Below are positions 8,489 through 16,353 of a stretch of 49,313 nt of DNA, piece after piece. This DNA comes from JANXDG01 sp964561135. Lineage in GTDB: Bacteria; Elusimicrobiota; Endomicrobiia; DTEH01. The DNA lies in assembly GCA_964561135.1 (NCBI GenBank), contig CAZLOB010000081.1, positions 1 through 49,313 on the forward strand. Reading direction: 5' to 3'. The notes beneath the pieces were generated by a model. That model was not told the DNA's origin and ran no database searches. It saw only the letters and a list, made by a program, of their open reading frames with translations. The translations under genes were made by a program, and so were the position numbers. Position 1 is the first letter of the stretch. Each line of letters opens with the position of its first letter.

Positions 8489-9645
8489 AAAACAAACTTA
8501 TATATTATATTTTATTTTTTTTGCTTTTTTGATAAGATTAATTGTTTGTGTTCTTCTTTTCGCAAAGATGGATTTAGATCCACAATGGTATTATGATACT
8601 GCTTTAAAAGTTGCCGCTGAAAAAAGTTTTAATGTTGTATCTATTAAACCATCGTTTTATCCTATATTTTTGTCTTTCATTTTTAGTATTTTTAAAGAAA
8701 GTATTTTTGTACTACAACTTGTTCAATGTATAATTGATTGTTTGACAGTTTTTTTGTGTATTTATTTTGTAAAAACATTTTAGGTGTGATTGAGTTAGGA
8801 ATAATATCGGCAATAATTACATCAATAGATCCATTTTTAGTATATTTTGTTAGAGAGGTAATGCAGGAAACTTTAACAGCTTTTTAATAATTTCTTCATA
8901 TTATTTTGTAACTTCGGAACTTATACAGAATAAATTTTTGTTTAAATTGTTTGTAGCGTATTTATTGGTTTAGGAGTATTAACAAGGGGCAATCTATTAG
9001 CAGTTTTACCATTAGTTTTTGATGGAATGATAGTATACTATTTTGTTTAAAAAAAAAATTTTAAGAAAAAAGTCGTTGATATTGTAATAATACTTCTTCT
9101 AGCAACAGTTTTAGTGTTCAGTTGGATTTTTCGCAACTGGTTAGTTTATGGTGATGCAACAATTTCGTTTCAACGCGGAGTTGTATGGCAAGGACTTAAT
9201 CCTAATTTTGGAACACAACAAGGATGTGAGATGTGGTATAAATTGTTAGAAGAAGAAATTAAGGGAATGAAGTTTAAAGATTAAGTTGAGTTAGATAGGT
9301 ATCTTTGGGAGAAAGGAAAAAAGATGATAAAAGAAAATTTTGGCCAGTTTATATATGTTGGTATAAAAAAACTAATAAGATTTTTTCGTCCAGTTCCATA
9401 TTATGGATATTCAGTTAAAGAATTATAAACTTTGTCTTTTTCACACTGTTTTAATTTTATTTTTTGTAGGATTGTTGACAAGTTTTCATCTATGGGATAA
9501 ATTATTTGTTTTATACATTTTATTTAACTTTTTAATATTTGTATTTCTTGCTTGGGGATATAAGGTTCCTTTACATCCTATAATAAACATTTTTGCTTCG
9601 TATAGAAGGTATTTCTTATATGAGAAACTATTTAGAAAAAATTGA
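8485..9645 (+). pseudogene. Decayed GT-C membrane glycosyltransferase
   Basis: About 385 codons of a PMT/ArnT-like glycosyltransferase, recoverable only by switching frames. ATG 8485 overlaps the previous stop and reads MKNKLIYYILFF. The frame then shifts in a T-run to FFAFLIRLIVCVL, DLDPQWYYDTALK and KPSFYPIFLSFIF, ending at TAG 8781. It resumes one frame over (GVIELGIISAIITSIDPFLV), breaks at TAATAA near 8886, and continues through GLGVLTRGNLLAVLPL, VFSWIFRNWLVYGDA and a further TAA at 9282. It shifts again near 9403 and ends HPIINIFASYRRY at 9645. The whole parallels the intact gene at 4151-5329. At least five lesions in 1.2 kb, between intact neighbours, indicate true decay. Confidence 0.85.
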
Positions 9646-10450
9646 TGAAGCAACAAAAAGTATAAGACAAAAGATTGGTAGTTTATCACCAAAAATAGCA
9701 ATTGTTTTAGGATCAGGGTTAGGAGAAATTGCTGAAGAAGTTAAAGAAAAAATTGTTGTTTCTTACGATGACATTCCCAACATGCCAAAATCTACAGTTG
9801 TTGGTCATGAAGGAAATTTTGTATTTGGATATTTAGAAGACAAGCCTGTTATGATAATGCAAGGAAGGATTCATTTTTATGAAGGATATTCTTTGAAAGA
9901 AATTACATTCCCTATCCGTGTGATGAAAAAACTTGGTGTAGAAGTTTTGGTTTTGACATCAGCGGTTGGTGGTATCAAAGGTAGGTTGCCACTTAAAGTT
10001 GGTGATTTAGTTTTAGTAAAAGACCATATAAATTTTATGGGAGACAATCCTTTAGTTGGTGAACATTATGAAGAATTTGGTGAACGTTTTCCTGATATGA
10101 GTGATGTTTATAACAAACAATTAAGAAATATTGCAAAAAAGGTTGCAAAAAAATTAAATATAAAATTATATGAAGGTGTTTATGTTGCAGTAAAAGGGCC
10201 GTCTTATGAAACACCTTCTGAAATAAAAATGTTTAAAAAACTTGGAGCTAATGTAGTTGGTATGTCAATTGTACCTGAAGCAATTGTGGCTAATCAGCAA
10301 AAGATTAAAGTTTTAGCAATAGTGTATGTATCAAACTTAGCCACAGGTATATCAAAAAATCCTTTGTCTCATTATGAAGTATTAAAAGTAGCAAAAAAAC
10401 TAATAAATAGATTTAGTAAGTTAATAATAGGTATAGTTAAAGAAATATAA
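9620..10450 (+). CDS. Purine nucleoside phosphorylase (trimeric, class I)
   Basis: Cleaves (deoxy)inosine or guanosine with phosphate in purine salvage. Phosphate-site GSGLG (31-35), VGHEGN with H63, QGRIHFYEGY with R83/H85/Y87, GPSYET with E197, and N239 in the base site (VSNLATGIS) match the human/bacterial trimeric family (276 residues, normal). The purine-site segment is MSIVPEAI (M215) where most members have MST. ATG 9620 is preceded by AGAAGG (9604-9609); an upstream in-frame TTG at 9593 is less likely. The start lies inside the 3' end of the GT-C pseudogene, so this gene probably once ended that transcription unit. Confidence 0.93.
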   Translation: MRNYLEKIDEATKSIRQKIGSLSPKIAIVLGSGLGEIAEEVKEKIVVSYDDIPNMPKSTVVGHEGNFVFGYLEDKPVMIMQGRIHFYEGYSLKEITFPIRVMKKLGVEVLVLTSAVGGIKGRLPLKVGDLVLVKDHINFMGDNPLVGEHYEEFGERFPDMSDVYNKQLRNIAKKVAKKLNIKLYEGVYVAVKGPSYETPSEIKMFKKLGANVVGMSIVPEAIVANQQKIKVLAIVYVSNLATGISKNPLSHYEVLKVAKKLINRFSKLIIGIVKEI

Positions 10451-10473
10451 AAAAATTTTAGAGGTTAATAGTC

Positions 10474-12435
10474 ATGAAACTTAATCTTACACAAAAAATA
10501 ATTTTATCACACCTGGTTAAAAAAAATAAAACTTTGCCACAGCCTTTAGAACCAATTAAAATAAAAATTGATCAAACATTAACACAAGATGCTACTGGAA
10601 CTTTGGCTTATTTACAATACGAGAATATGATTTCTGAAAAAAAAGATAAAAAAGTTAAAGTGAAACTTGCTGTCTCATATGTTGACCATAATACATTACA
10701 ACCCACTTTTGAAAATTCTGATGATCATAAATATTTACAAACTGTTGCTGCAAAATACGGAATAATTTTTTCTCCGCCAGGGAATGGCATCTGTCATCAG
10801 CTTCATCTTGAAAATTTTGCAAAACCAGCAGAAGTTCTTATTGGTTCTGATAGCCACACTCCGACATCGTCTGCTGTTGGTATGTTGGCAATTGGAGTTG
10901 GTGGGTTGGATGTAGCATGTGCTTTGGCAGGTCTACCATATGTTTTAAAAATGCCATATGTAGTAAATATAATATTGCGTAATAACCTTTCTTATTTTGT
11001 GTCGGCAAAGGATGTGATTTTATACTTGTTAAAAAAATTTACTGTAAGAGGTGGTATAAACAAAATTTTTGAATATACAGGCGATGGTATTAAAAACCTT
11101 TCAGTTTATGACCGCGCAACAATAACAAATATGGGTACTGAATTAGGACTTACTTCTTCTATATTTCCATCAGATGAACAGACATATAAGTTCATGCTGT
11201 TTCATAATAGAGTGAAAGATTTTAAATATTTGTTTCCTGACGAAAATTGTGAATATCATGAAGTTTATGAGATAGATTTATCAAAAATTTCGCCAATGGT
11301 TGCTTTACCACATTCGCCTGATAATGTTGTTGAAATAAAAGAAATAGAAGGTTTAGAGGTAGACCAAGTATGTATCGGCAGTTGTACAAATTCGTCAATT
11401 AAAGACATGATTTTTTTTGCATTAATGATGCAAAATAAAAAAGTTAATCCAAATGTTTCCGTTGTTGTATATCCTGGCTCAAAAAAAGTATTGTATGTTT
11501 TGGAAAAGCTTGGTTTGTTAGAAAATTTGTATCGTAGTGGTGTAAGGATAATGGAGCCTGTTTGTGGTGCGTGTATTGGTCAAGGACAAGCGCCTATAAG
11601 TGGGGGTATATCAGTACGAACATTTAACCGTAATTTTGAAGGACGTTCCGGAACAAAAGATGCAAAAGTTTATCTTACTTCAGTTGAAGTTGCAACTGCT
11701 TGTGCAATATATGGAAAATTTGTCCATCCAAAAATTTTAGGAAAGTATCCAAAAATTGTGCTTCCTAAAAAAATTAAGTTTGAACCAAACTTTATTTATC
11801 CACCAAAAAATCCTAAAAATGTAAAAGTGTTTTATGGACCAAATATACAACCATTGCCAAAATTTACTCCGTTAGAAAAAAATTTAGTTTTGAGAGTTAT
11901 AAAAAAGTTGCCTGATAATATATCTACCGACGATATTTTGCCGGCAGGAAGCAAAATTTTGTCTTTACGTTCTAACATACCCGCTATAAGTAGATACATG
12001 TTTTCTAACAAATATCCAGAATTAATTAACAAAATTGAACAGTATGATCTCCAGCATAGAAAGTTTGTTATAATAGCAGGGCACAACTATGGTCAAGGAT
12101 CTTCAAGAGAACACGCAGCTTGTGTACAACGGTATAACGGTATCTTAGTAGTTATAGCAAAATCGTTTTCAAGGATACATAAGAGTAATTTGATAAACTT
12201 TGGTATACTACCGCTTGAATTTTATGATGAGAAAGATTATGATGTGTTAAAAGAAGCTGATGTATTATTAATAGAGGATATTATTTCGCAGATAAATTTT
12301 AATTCTGTATTTGTTAAAATAAAAGGTTCTTCTAAAATCATAAAGACAAAGTTGCAACTTACCGAAGAAGAAAAAGAAATAATTCTTGCTGGTGGGAAAC
12401 TTAATTTTGTTAAAAACATTATTTCTAAAAGTTAG
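10474..12435 (+). CDS. Aconitase-family hydratase, single-chain (aconitate hydratase)
   Basis: Fe-S hydratase interconverting citrate and isocitrate, or a close homologue acting on isopropylmalate/homocitrate-type substrates. LeuC-like large domain with cluster ligands C304 (in GSCTNSS) and C364/C367 (CGACIGQG), SDSHTPTSSAVG near residue 128, then the swivel domain in the same chain with STDDILPAG and GSSREHAACVQRYNG. The 653-residue length matches the bacterial/archaeal 640-660-residue aconitate hydratases rather than separate leuC/leuD. GAGG precedes the ATG. No other citrate-cycle gene is in the window, so substrate choice rests on family resemblance. Confidence 0.85.
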   Translation: MKLNLTQKIILSHLVKKNKTLPQPLEPIKIKIDQTLTQDATGTLAYLQYENMISEKKDKKVKVKLAVSYVDHNTLQPTFENSDDHKYLQTVAAKYGIIFSPPGNGICHQLHLENFAKPAEVLIGSDSHTPTSSAVGMLAIGVGGLDVACALAGLPYVLKMPYVVNIILRNNLSYFVSAKDVILYLLKKFTVRGGINKIFEYTGDGIKNLSVYDRATITNMGTELGLTSSIFPSDEQTYKFMLFHNRVKDFKYLFPDENCEYHEVYEIDLSKISPMVALPHSPDNVVEIKEIEGLEVDQVCIGSCTNSSIKDMIFFALMMQNKKVNPNVSVVVYPGSKKVLYVLEKLGLLENLYRSGVRIMEPVCGACIGQGQAPISGGISVRTFNRNFEGRSGTKDAKVYLTSVEVATACAIYGKFVHPKILGKYPKIVLPKKIKFEPNFIYPPKNPKNVKVFYGPNIQPLPKFTPLEKNLVLRVIKKLPDNISTDDILPAGSKILSLRSNIPAISRYMFSNKYPELINKIEQYDLQHRKFVIIAGHNYGQGSSREHAACVQRYNGILVVIAKSFSRIHKSNLINFGILPLEFYDEKDYDVLKEADVLLIEDIISQINFNSVFVKIKGSSKIIKTKLQLTEEEKEIILAGGKLNFVKNIISKS

Positions 12436-12439
12436 ATTT

Positions 12440-13081
12440 ATGAAAAAGAATAATAAGAAAGGTTTGTTTATAATTTTTGAAGGACCTGAAGGTGCTGGTA
12501 AGTCAACCCAGGCAAAATTGTTATACGATTATCTTAGAAATAAAGGGTATGATGTTGTGCTCACAAGAGAGCCTGGAGGGACTAAAGTTGCTGAAATGGT
12601 AAGAAAGATTATTCTTTCACCAAAAATTGAAATTTCTCCTATGGCAGAACTTTTACTTTACGAAGCAGCTAGAGCTCAACATATTGAAGAGGTTATAAAA
12701 CCAAGTTTACAAAAAAACAAAATTGTTATTTCGGACAGATTTGCAGACGCTTCTATTGTATATCAAGGGTATGCACGAGGGTTAGGAATAAAATTTGTTG
12801 AAAAACTTAATAAATTAGTTGTAAAAAATATTACGCCTGATATAACTTTTGTTTTAGATATTTCACCTAAAAAAGGGTTAAGAAGAATTAAACTAAACAG
12901 GAAAACTTCGTTTGATCGGTTAGAACAGGAAAGTATAGAGTTTCATAAGAAAATAAGAGAAGGTTATCTTAAGCTTGCAAAAAAAAGAAAAAATTTTTAT
13001 ATAATAAATGTTGAAAATAAACCTTTTTATAAAGTGCACTCTATAATAGTTGATATTTTGAGTAAAAAATTTAATCTTTAG
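12440..13081 (+). CDS. tmk: Thymidylate kinase
   Basis: Phosphorylates dTMP to dTDP. P-loop GPEGAGKST (15-23), TREPGG (42-47), the base/phosphate-binding D99-R100-F101 and the YQGYARG segment are standard; a LID region with RIKLNRKTSFDRLEQ lies near the C-terminus. ATG 12440 gives 213 residues, the usual size; longer in-frame alternatives would run into the aconitase gene. The holB ATG follows immediately after the stop. The tmk-holB-yaaT order is a widespread bacterial arrangement. A thymidylate synthase gene three places downstream provides the substrate. Confidence 0.95.
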   Translation: MKKNNKKGLFIIFEGPEGAGKSTQAKLLYDYLRNKGYDVVLTREPGGTKVAEMVRKIILSPKIEISPMAELLLYEAARAQHIEEVIKPSLQKNKIVISDRFADASIVYQGYARGLGIKFVEKLNKLVVKNITPDITFVLDISPKKGLRRIKLNRKTSFDRLEQESIEFHKKIREGYLKLAKKRKNFYIINVENKPFYKVHSIIVDILSKKFNL

Positions 13082-13978
13082 ATGAGTTTTAAAAAAATTT
13101 TAGGTCAACAACAAGCCGTTGATATCCTTTTAAACGAGCTACGAAATAACACTGTTAAACACTCGTATATTTTTTTTGGTGTTAAAGGTGTTGGGAAAAA
13201 ATCTACTGCGATAGAATTTGCAAAATCGTTACTTTGCCAGTACAAAAAAGATGGGTATAGTTGTGATATTTGTGAAGATTGTAAGAAAGTTTCTGAAAAT
13301 ATACACCCGGATGTTATCTTAGTAGATTTTGATTTTCAACAAAGGTTGTTACAAAAACCACAAAAATCTACTACTATAAGTATTGATACAATAAGGTATA
13401 TTAAACAATTTTGTTCTTTATCAAAGTTTTGTAGTTCGTATAAAGTTGTTATTATTGACCATGCTGAAACTTTGCAAAGAGATGCTGCAAATTCTTTATT
13501 AAAGCTTTTGGAAGAACCACCAAACAATTGTGTTATTATTTTAATAACAACATCGTTAGGGTTGTTACCAAAAACTGTTGTTTCACGTTGTGAACTAATA
13601 AAATTTTTGCCATTGAATAAAAAAGTGTTATCACAAATTTTATCATTGGACAAAAACTATTTGCCAGTTTTAGGTTCTGTTGAAGAATGTAGATATATTG
13701 AACAACTTAATAATATTGATATAAATTTTTTTTCTTTGTCAGATATACAACTGTGTAGTGAAAAAATTGTTGAAGACAAAAAGTTTGCTGAATATTTTTT
13801 GGTATGGTATACGGAGAACATCCTTTTAGCAAACTTTAGGAATTCTGAGGATTGGAGCAAATTTTTAGATGAGATAGAAAGCTATATTAAACAATTTAGG
13901 TTTAATGTTAATTATCAGCTTTTAATAGAAACTTTTTTATTAAAAACATCACTATTATGCAACAAAAACATATTGTAG
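13082..13978 (+). CDS. holB: DNA polymerase III clamp-loader subunit delta prime
   Basis: AAA+ family subunit of the clamp loader. P-loop-like GVKGVGKKST (33-42), four zinc-binding cysteines C52, C61, C64 and C67, LLKLLEEPP, and the sensor-1/arginine-finger SRC motif (168-170). A shortened C-terminal region (298 residues total) is common. The same fold could be DnaX/gamma, but the length and gene context (directly after tmk, before the PSP1 gene) favour delta prime. The 3' end overlaps the PSP1-family gene by 22 bases. Confidence 0.9.
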   Translation: MSFKKILGQQQAVDILLNELRNNTVKHSYIFFGVKGVGKKSTAIEFAKSLLCQYKKDGYSCDICEDCKKVSENIHPDVILVDFDFQQRLLQKPQKSTTISIDTIRYIKQFCSLSKFCSSYKVVIIDHAETLQRDAANSLLKLLEEPPNNCVIILITTSLGLLPKTVVSRCELIKFLPLNKKVLSQILSLDKNYLPVLGSVEECRYIEQLNNIDINFFSLSDIQLCSEKIVEDKKFAEYFLVWYTENILLANFRNSEDWSKFLDEIESYIKQFRFNVNYQLLIETFLLKTSLLCNKNIL

Positions 13979-14784
13979 TTGTAAGAATTGAAGACATACT
14001 TCCATCTTATTTAGAAGTTAATGCAGAAAATATTAACTGGATTGATTTAAAAATTGGTGACAAAGTGGTATTGTATTTTAACAACAAGTATGATGTTGGT
14101 ACAGTAGTTTCTGAAGAAAAAATTGTTGAAGAGAATAAAATTGATAAAAAAAATCTTTACAAACTTATCCGCAAACTTAATGAACAAGATATACAAAGAT
14201 TAAAAGAAAATGAAATTAAATCGCAGGAAGCGTATAAAATTATTAAACAAACATGTTTAAATTATGAATTACCAATAAAAATTGTTGCTACAAAATATTC
14301 GTTTGATAGAACTCGGCTCTATGTGTATTATATAAAATATCAAAACGTGAATTTGAGCAAAATTGTTCACGAATTTGCTCATAAGTTTAAAACAAGAATT
14401 GAAATGAAACAAATTGGTACAAGAGATGAAACAAAAATTTTGGGTGGACTAGGTGTGTGTGGTTATGAAATATGTTGTAAAAGATGGATAAAAAAGTTTG
14501 AGTCAATATCTGTTGAAATGGCTAAAACACAACAACTTTCGTTAAACATTCCTAAACTTTCTGGATTATGTAACCGCCTTAAATGTTGTCTTGCATATGA
14601 ATACAACTTTTATAAAGAATGTTTATCAAGATTTCCAAAAGTTGGTTCAGAGATAAAAACTAATGAAGGTGAAGGAAAAGTTGTAAGTATAGATTGTATT
14701 AAAGAACTTGTAAATGTTGAATTTAAAAAAGATGAAGATACTGTAGTTGTGAAAACTTTTAAACTGCAGGAATTACAAAAATGA
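13957..14784 (+). CDS. PSP1 C-terminal-domain protein (YaaT/RicT-like)
   Basis: Homologue of Bacillus YaaT/RicT, a protein with many conserved cysteines that acts with YlbF/YmcA around RNase Y and phosphorelay in Firmicutes; its role elsewhere is not settled. Seen: RLYVYYIKY strand, IEMKQIGTRDETKILGGLG, then cysteine motifs C168, C173-C174 and C205, C210-C211 (GLCNRLKCCLAYE), the PSP1 hallmark that can hold an Fe-S cluster. Length 275, normal. Overlaps holB by 22 bases and the thymidylate synthase gene by 4 (ATGA). The tmk-holB-yaaT linkage supports the call. Confidence 0.9.
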   Translation: MQQKHIVVVRIEDILPSYLEVNAENINWIDLKIGDKVVLYFNNKYDVGTVVSEEKIVEENKIDKKNLYKLIRKLNEQDIQRLKENEIKSQEAYKIIKQTCLNYELPIKIVATKYSFDRTRLYVYYIKYQNVNLSKIVHEFAHKFKTRIEMKQIGTRDETKILGGLGVCGYEICCKRWIKKFESISVEMAKTQQLSLNIPKLSGLCNRLKCCLAYEYNFYKECLSRFPKVGSEIKTNEGEGKVVSIDCIKELVNVEFKKDEDTVVVKTFKLQELQK

Positions 14785-15533
14785 AACAAACTTCAAAAGA
14801 AAAATTTCTTACACCTGTGTTTATTGACGCTTTTGATATAGATGATGCTTGGTATCAATGTCTTGACAAAATTTTAGAGTATGGATATGTATATACAATA
14901 GATAGAGGAAGCTACAAAGGTCAAAGACGACTTGAGTTTGATTATGTTGTGATCCGTATCAGGAAACCAGAGCATCAAATTATTCCTATAATACCGGAAG
15001 GATGTCCAATCCCAGCACCAACATCTATGGAGTATATCCAAGAATATTTGAATTATCTTCTTACTGACCAAAAAACGCCAAGCGAAGATTATACATATGG
15101 TGAACGTCTGGTTAATCCTAAAATAAGAGTTGTTGACAAAAATGGCCAAGAAAAAGAAGTTGTATGTAAAATTAATCCTATTCAAGAGGTTATAAATATA
15201 TATAAAACCGAAGGATTTGAGACAAACCAGTGTACATTAGAAATAGGTATGCCTACTGATATTAAGCTTAAAGATCCTCCATGTTTAAGAATTGTTGATA
15301 CAAGAATAAGATATGGTAAGCTGCATTTTATAGTTTATTTTCGTTCATGGGATTTATGGGGAGGTCTACCTTCAAACCTCGGTGGATTAGAATTGTTAAA
15401 ACAACATATGGCATCTGAGATAGGTGTTGGAAACGGCGAAATAATTGCCTCATCTAAAGGGTTGCATTTGTACGAGTATTGTTGGGAATGGGCAAAGATA
15501 AGGACAAAAAAGTATGATCTAAAAATAGTGTAA
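14781..15533 (+). CDS. Thymidylate synthase, archaeal/short ThyA type
   Basis: Predicted to methylate dUMP to dTMP with methylene-tetrahydrofolate. Although divergent from E. coli ThyA, the ordered active-site residues can be placed: nucleophile C168 (DPPCLR), R188-S189-x-D191 (YFRSWDLW, compare QRSCD), N199 (GLPSNLGGL, compare LPFNIA), and H229-L-Y231 (compare HLY). Such compact versions (about 220-250 residues) are known from methanogens and some uncultured bacteria, and are related to dCMP/dUMP hydroxymethylases. It lies three genes after tmk, consistent with dTTP supply. A hydroxymethylase activity is the main alternative. Confidence 0.8.
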   Translation: MKQTSKEKFLTPVFIDAFDIDDAWYQCLDKILEYGYVYTIDRGSYKGQRRLEFDYVVIRIRKPEHQIIPIIPEGCPIPAPTSMEYIQEYLNYLLTDQKTPSEDYTYGERLVNPKIRVVDKNGQEKEVVCKINPIQEVINIYKTEGFETNQCTLEIGMPTDIKLKDPPCLRIVDTRIRYGKLHFIVYFRSWDLWGGLPSNLGGLELLKQHMASEIGVGNGEIIASSKGLHLYEYCWEWAKIRTKKYDLKIV

Positions 15534-15545
15534 CTATGTTACACT
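15527..15545 (-). terminator. Hairpin, likely intrinsic terminator for the minus-strand unit
   Basis: Perfect inverted repeat AGTGTAAC-TAT-GTTACACT straddling the thymidylate synthase stop codon. Read on the minus strand it is followed by ATTTTTAG, a U-tract, as in rho-independent terminators. On the plus strand the following bases (TCCAATCCC) give no U-tract, so it would be a poor terminator for thyA. Confidence 0.5.
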
Positions 15546-15594
15546 TCCAATCCCTTCAAAAATCTAGTTAGTAACTGTTTTTGAAAGACGTGTG

Positions 15595-15632
15595 TTAGTA
15601 TCAATAAATTTCTTTAGTATCAATAAATTTCT
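15595..15632. repeat. Two perfect 19-bp tandem copies
   Basis: The 19-base unit TTAGTATCAATAAATTTCT occurs at 15595-15613 and again at 15614-15632 with no spacer. On the minus strand the first copy met by the decayed reading frame encodes its last residues (SEIY) and a stop. Looks like a slippage or unequal-repair duplication within non-functional DNA. Confidence 0.9.
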
Positions 15633-16244
15633 GAAATAATTATTGCATCAAATATATTTGTATTATATTTTTTGTAAAATTCTGTTGCAATTGTTAGTTC
15701 TTCTTTTAACCTGTTTAAGTAGATATGAGGCATTTATCTGCCAATGGTAATGAGAGATAGAAGTGCCTTATCCTTGGTTTCTAAACAAGATAGGTATACT
15801 TTATTTTTTTCCTAATTCTTTAATCATTTTCTGTGCAGTTGTTAAGGCGAGGGTATCTTCTTCAAGATGAAGTTCTGCTAACAAAACTTTATGTTTTGGT
15901 ATCTCAACTTCATATGTTGTATCATCCATGGGTAAAGATCTGGGGAAAACACGTACTTTCCAACCATTATTATCCATCATACTTATGTAATCCGTGTTTG
16001 TTTTAACATATCTTTGTATTTTATCTTCGTTTTCAGAACAAGACATACATTCTTTTTGTTCCATTTTTAAGCCCATTTTTGTGATAGATCGTTTAGCACG
16101 AACTATGTTGAAATGTGGAAATTCGTTTGTTATATAATTTTTTCTTCTTATTACGGGTTGGTAAAGTTTGCCATCTTTTAGATGTGCTTGGCAGAGAGGA
16201 AGAATTACAATGTATTTCAAAAATTTGTTGTCCCGTTTTTACAT
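15620..16244 (-). pseudogene. Decayed gene of unknown family on the minus strand
   Basis: The only minus-strand coding candidate. The first intact segment is open for 139 codons (16220 down to 15801; TTG the only useful start): ILPLCQAHLKDGKLYQPVIR, then a basic region, ECMSC, and VEIPKHKVLLAELHLEEDTL. An ATG at 16244-16242 with AAGGA upstream is in the same frame but is followed at once by TAA. After the stop at 15801 a second frame, joined across an A7 run, continues KVYLSCLETKDKALLSLITI, a TAA, then MPHIYLNRLKEELTIATEFY and DAIIISEIY. The simplest reading is one gene of about 210 codons with a nonsense at codon 2, a frameshift and a second nonsense. The family is not recognised. Expression of the 139-codon piece is possible. 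Confidence 0.5.
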
Positions 16245-16293
16245 GTGTTTTTAGTTCCTTATCTTTTTAGGAAATTATTTTGAATTATTGTAT

Positions 16294-16299
16294 TATAAT
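16294..16299 (+). promoter_or_regulatory. Possible -10 element upstream of aspS
   Basis: TATAAT at 16294-16299 lies inside a locally palindromic ATTATAAT, 55 bases before the aspS start, and reads as a -10 box on both strands. No good -35 is seen at 17 +/- 1 bases on the plus strand. It could serve divergent transcription of aspS and the minus-strand remnant. An AAGGA ribosome site is present before the aspS ATG. Confidence 0.3.
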
Positions 16300-16353
16300 A
16301 GAAAATTTAGTATAAAAAACAAATTTTAACTATACTTATAAGGAAAAAATTTT

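Noticed and set aside
10474..12435. Isopropylmalate isomerase (LeuC+LeuD) as the primary call
   Set aside because: A single 653-residue chain with both domains and GSSREHAACVQ fits single-chain aconitate hydratases better, and no leu genes are nearby. It is kept only as an alternative.
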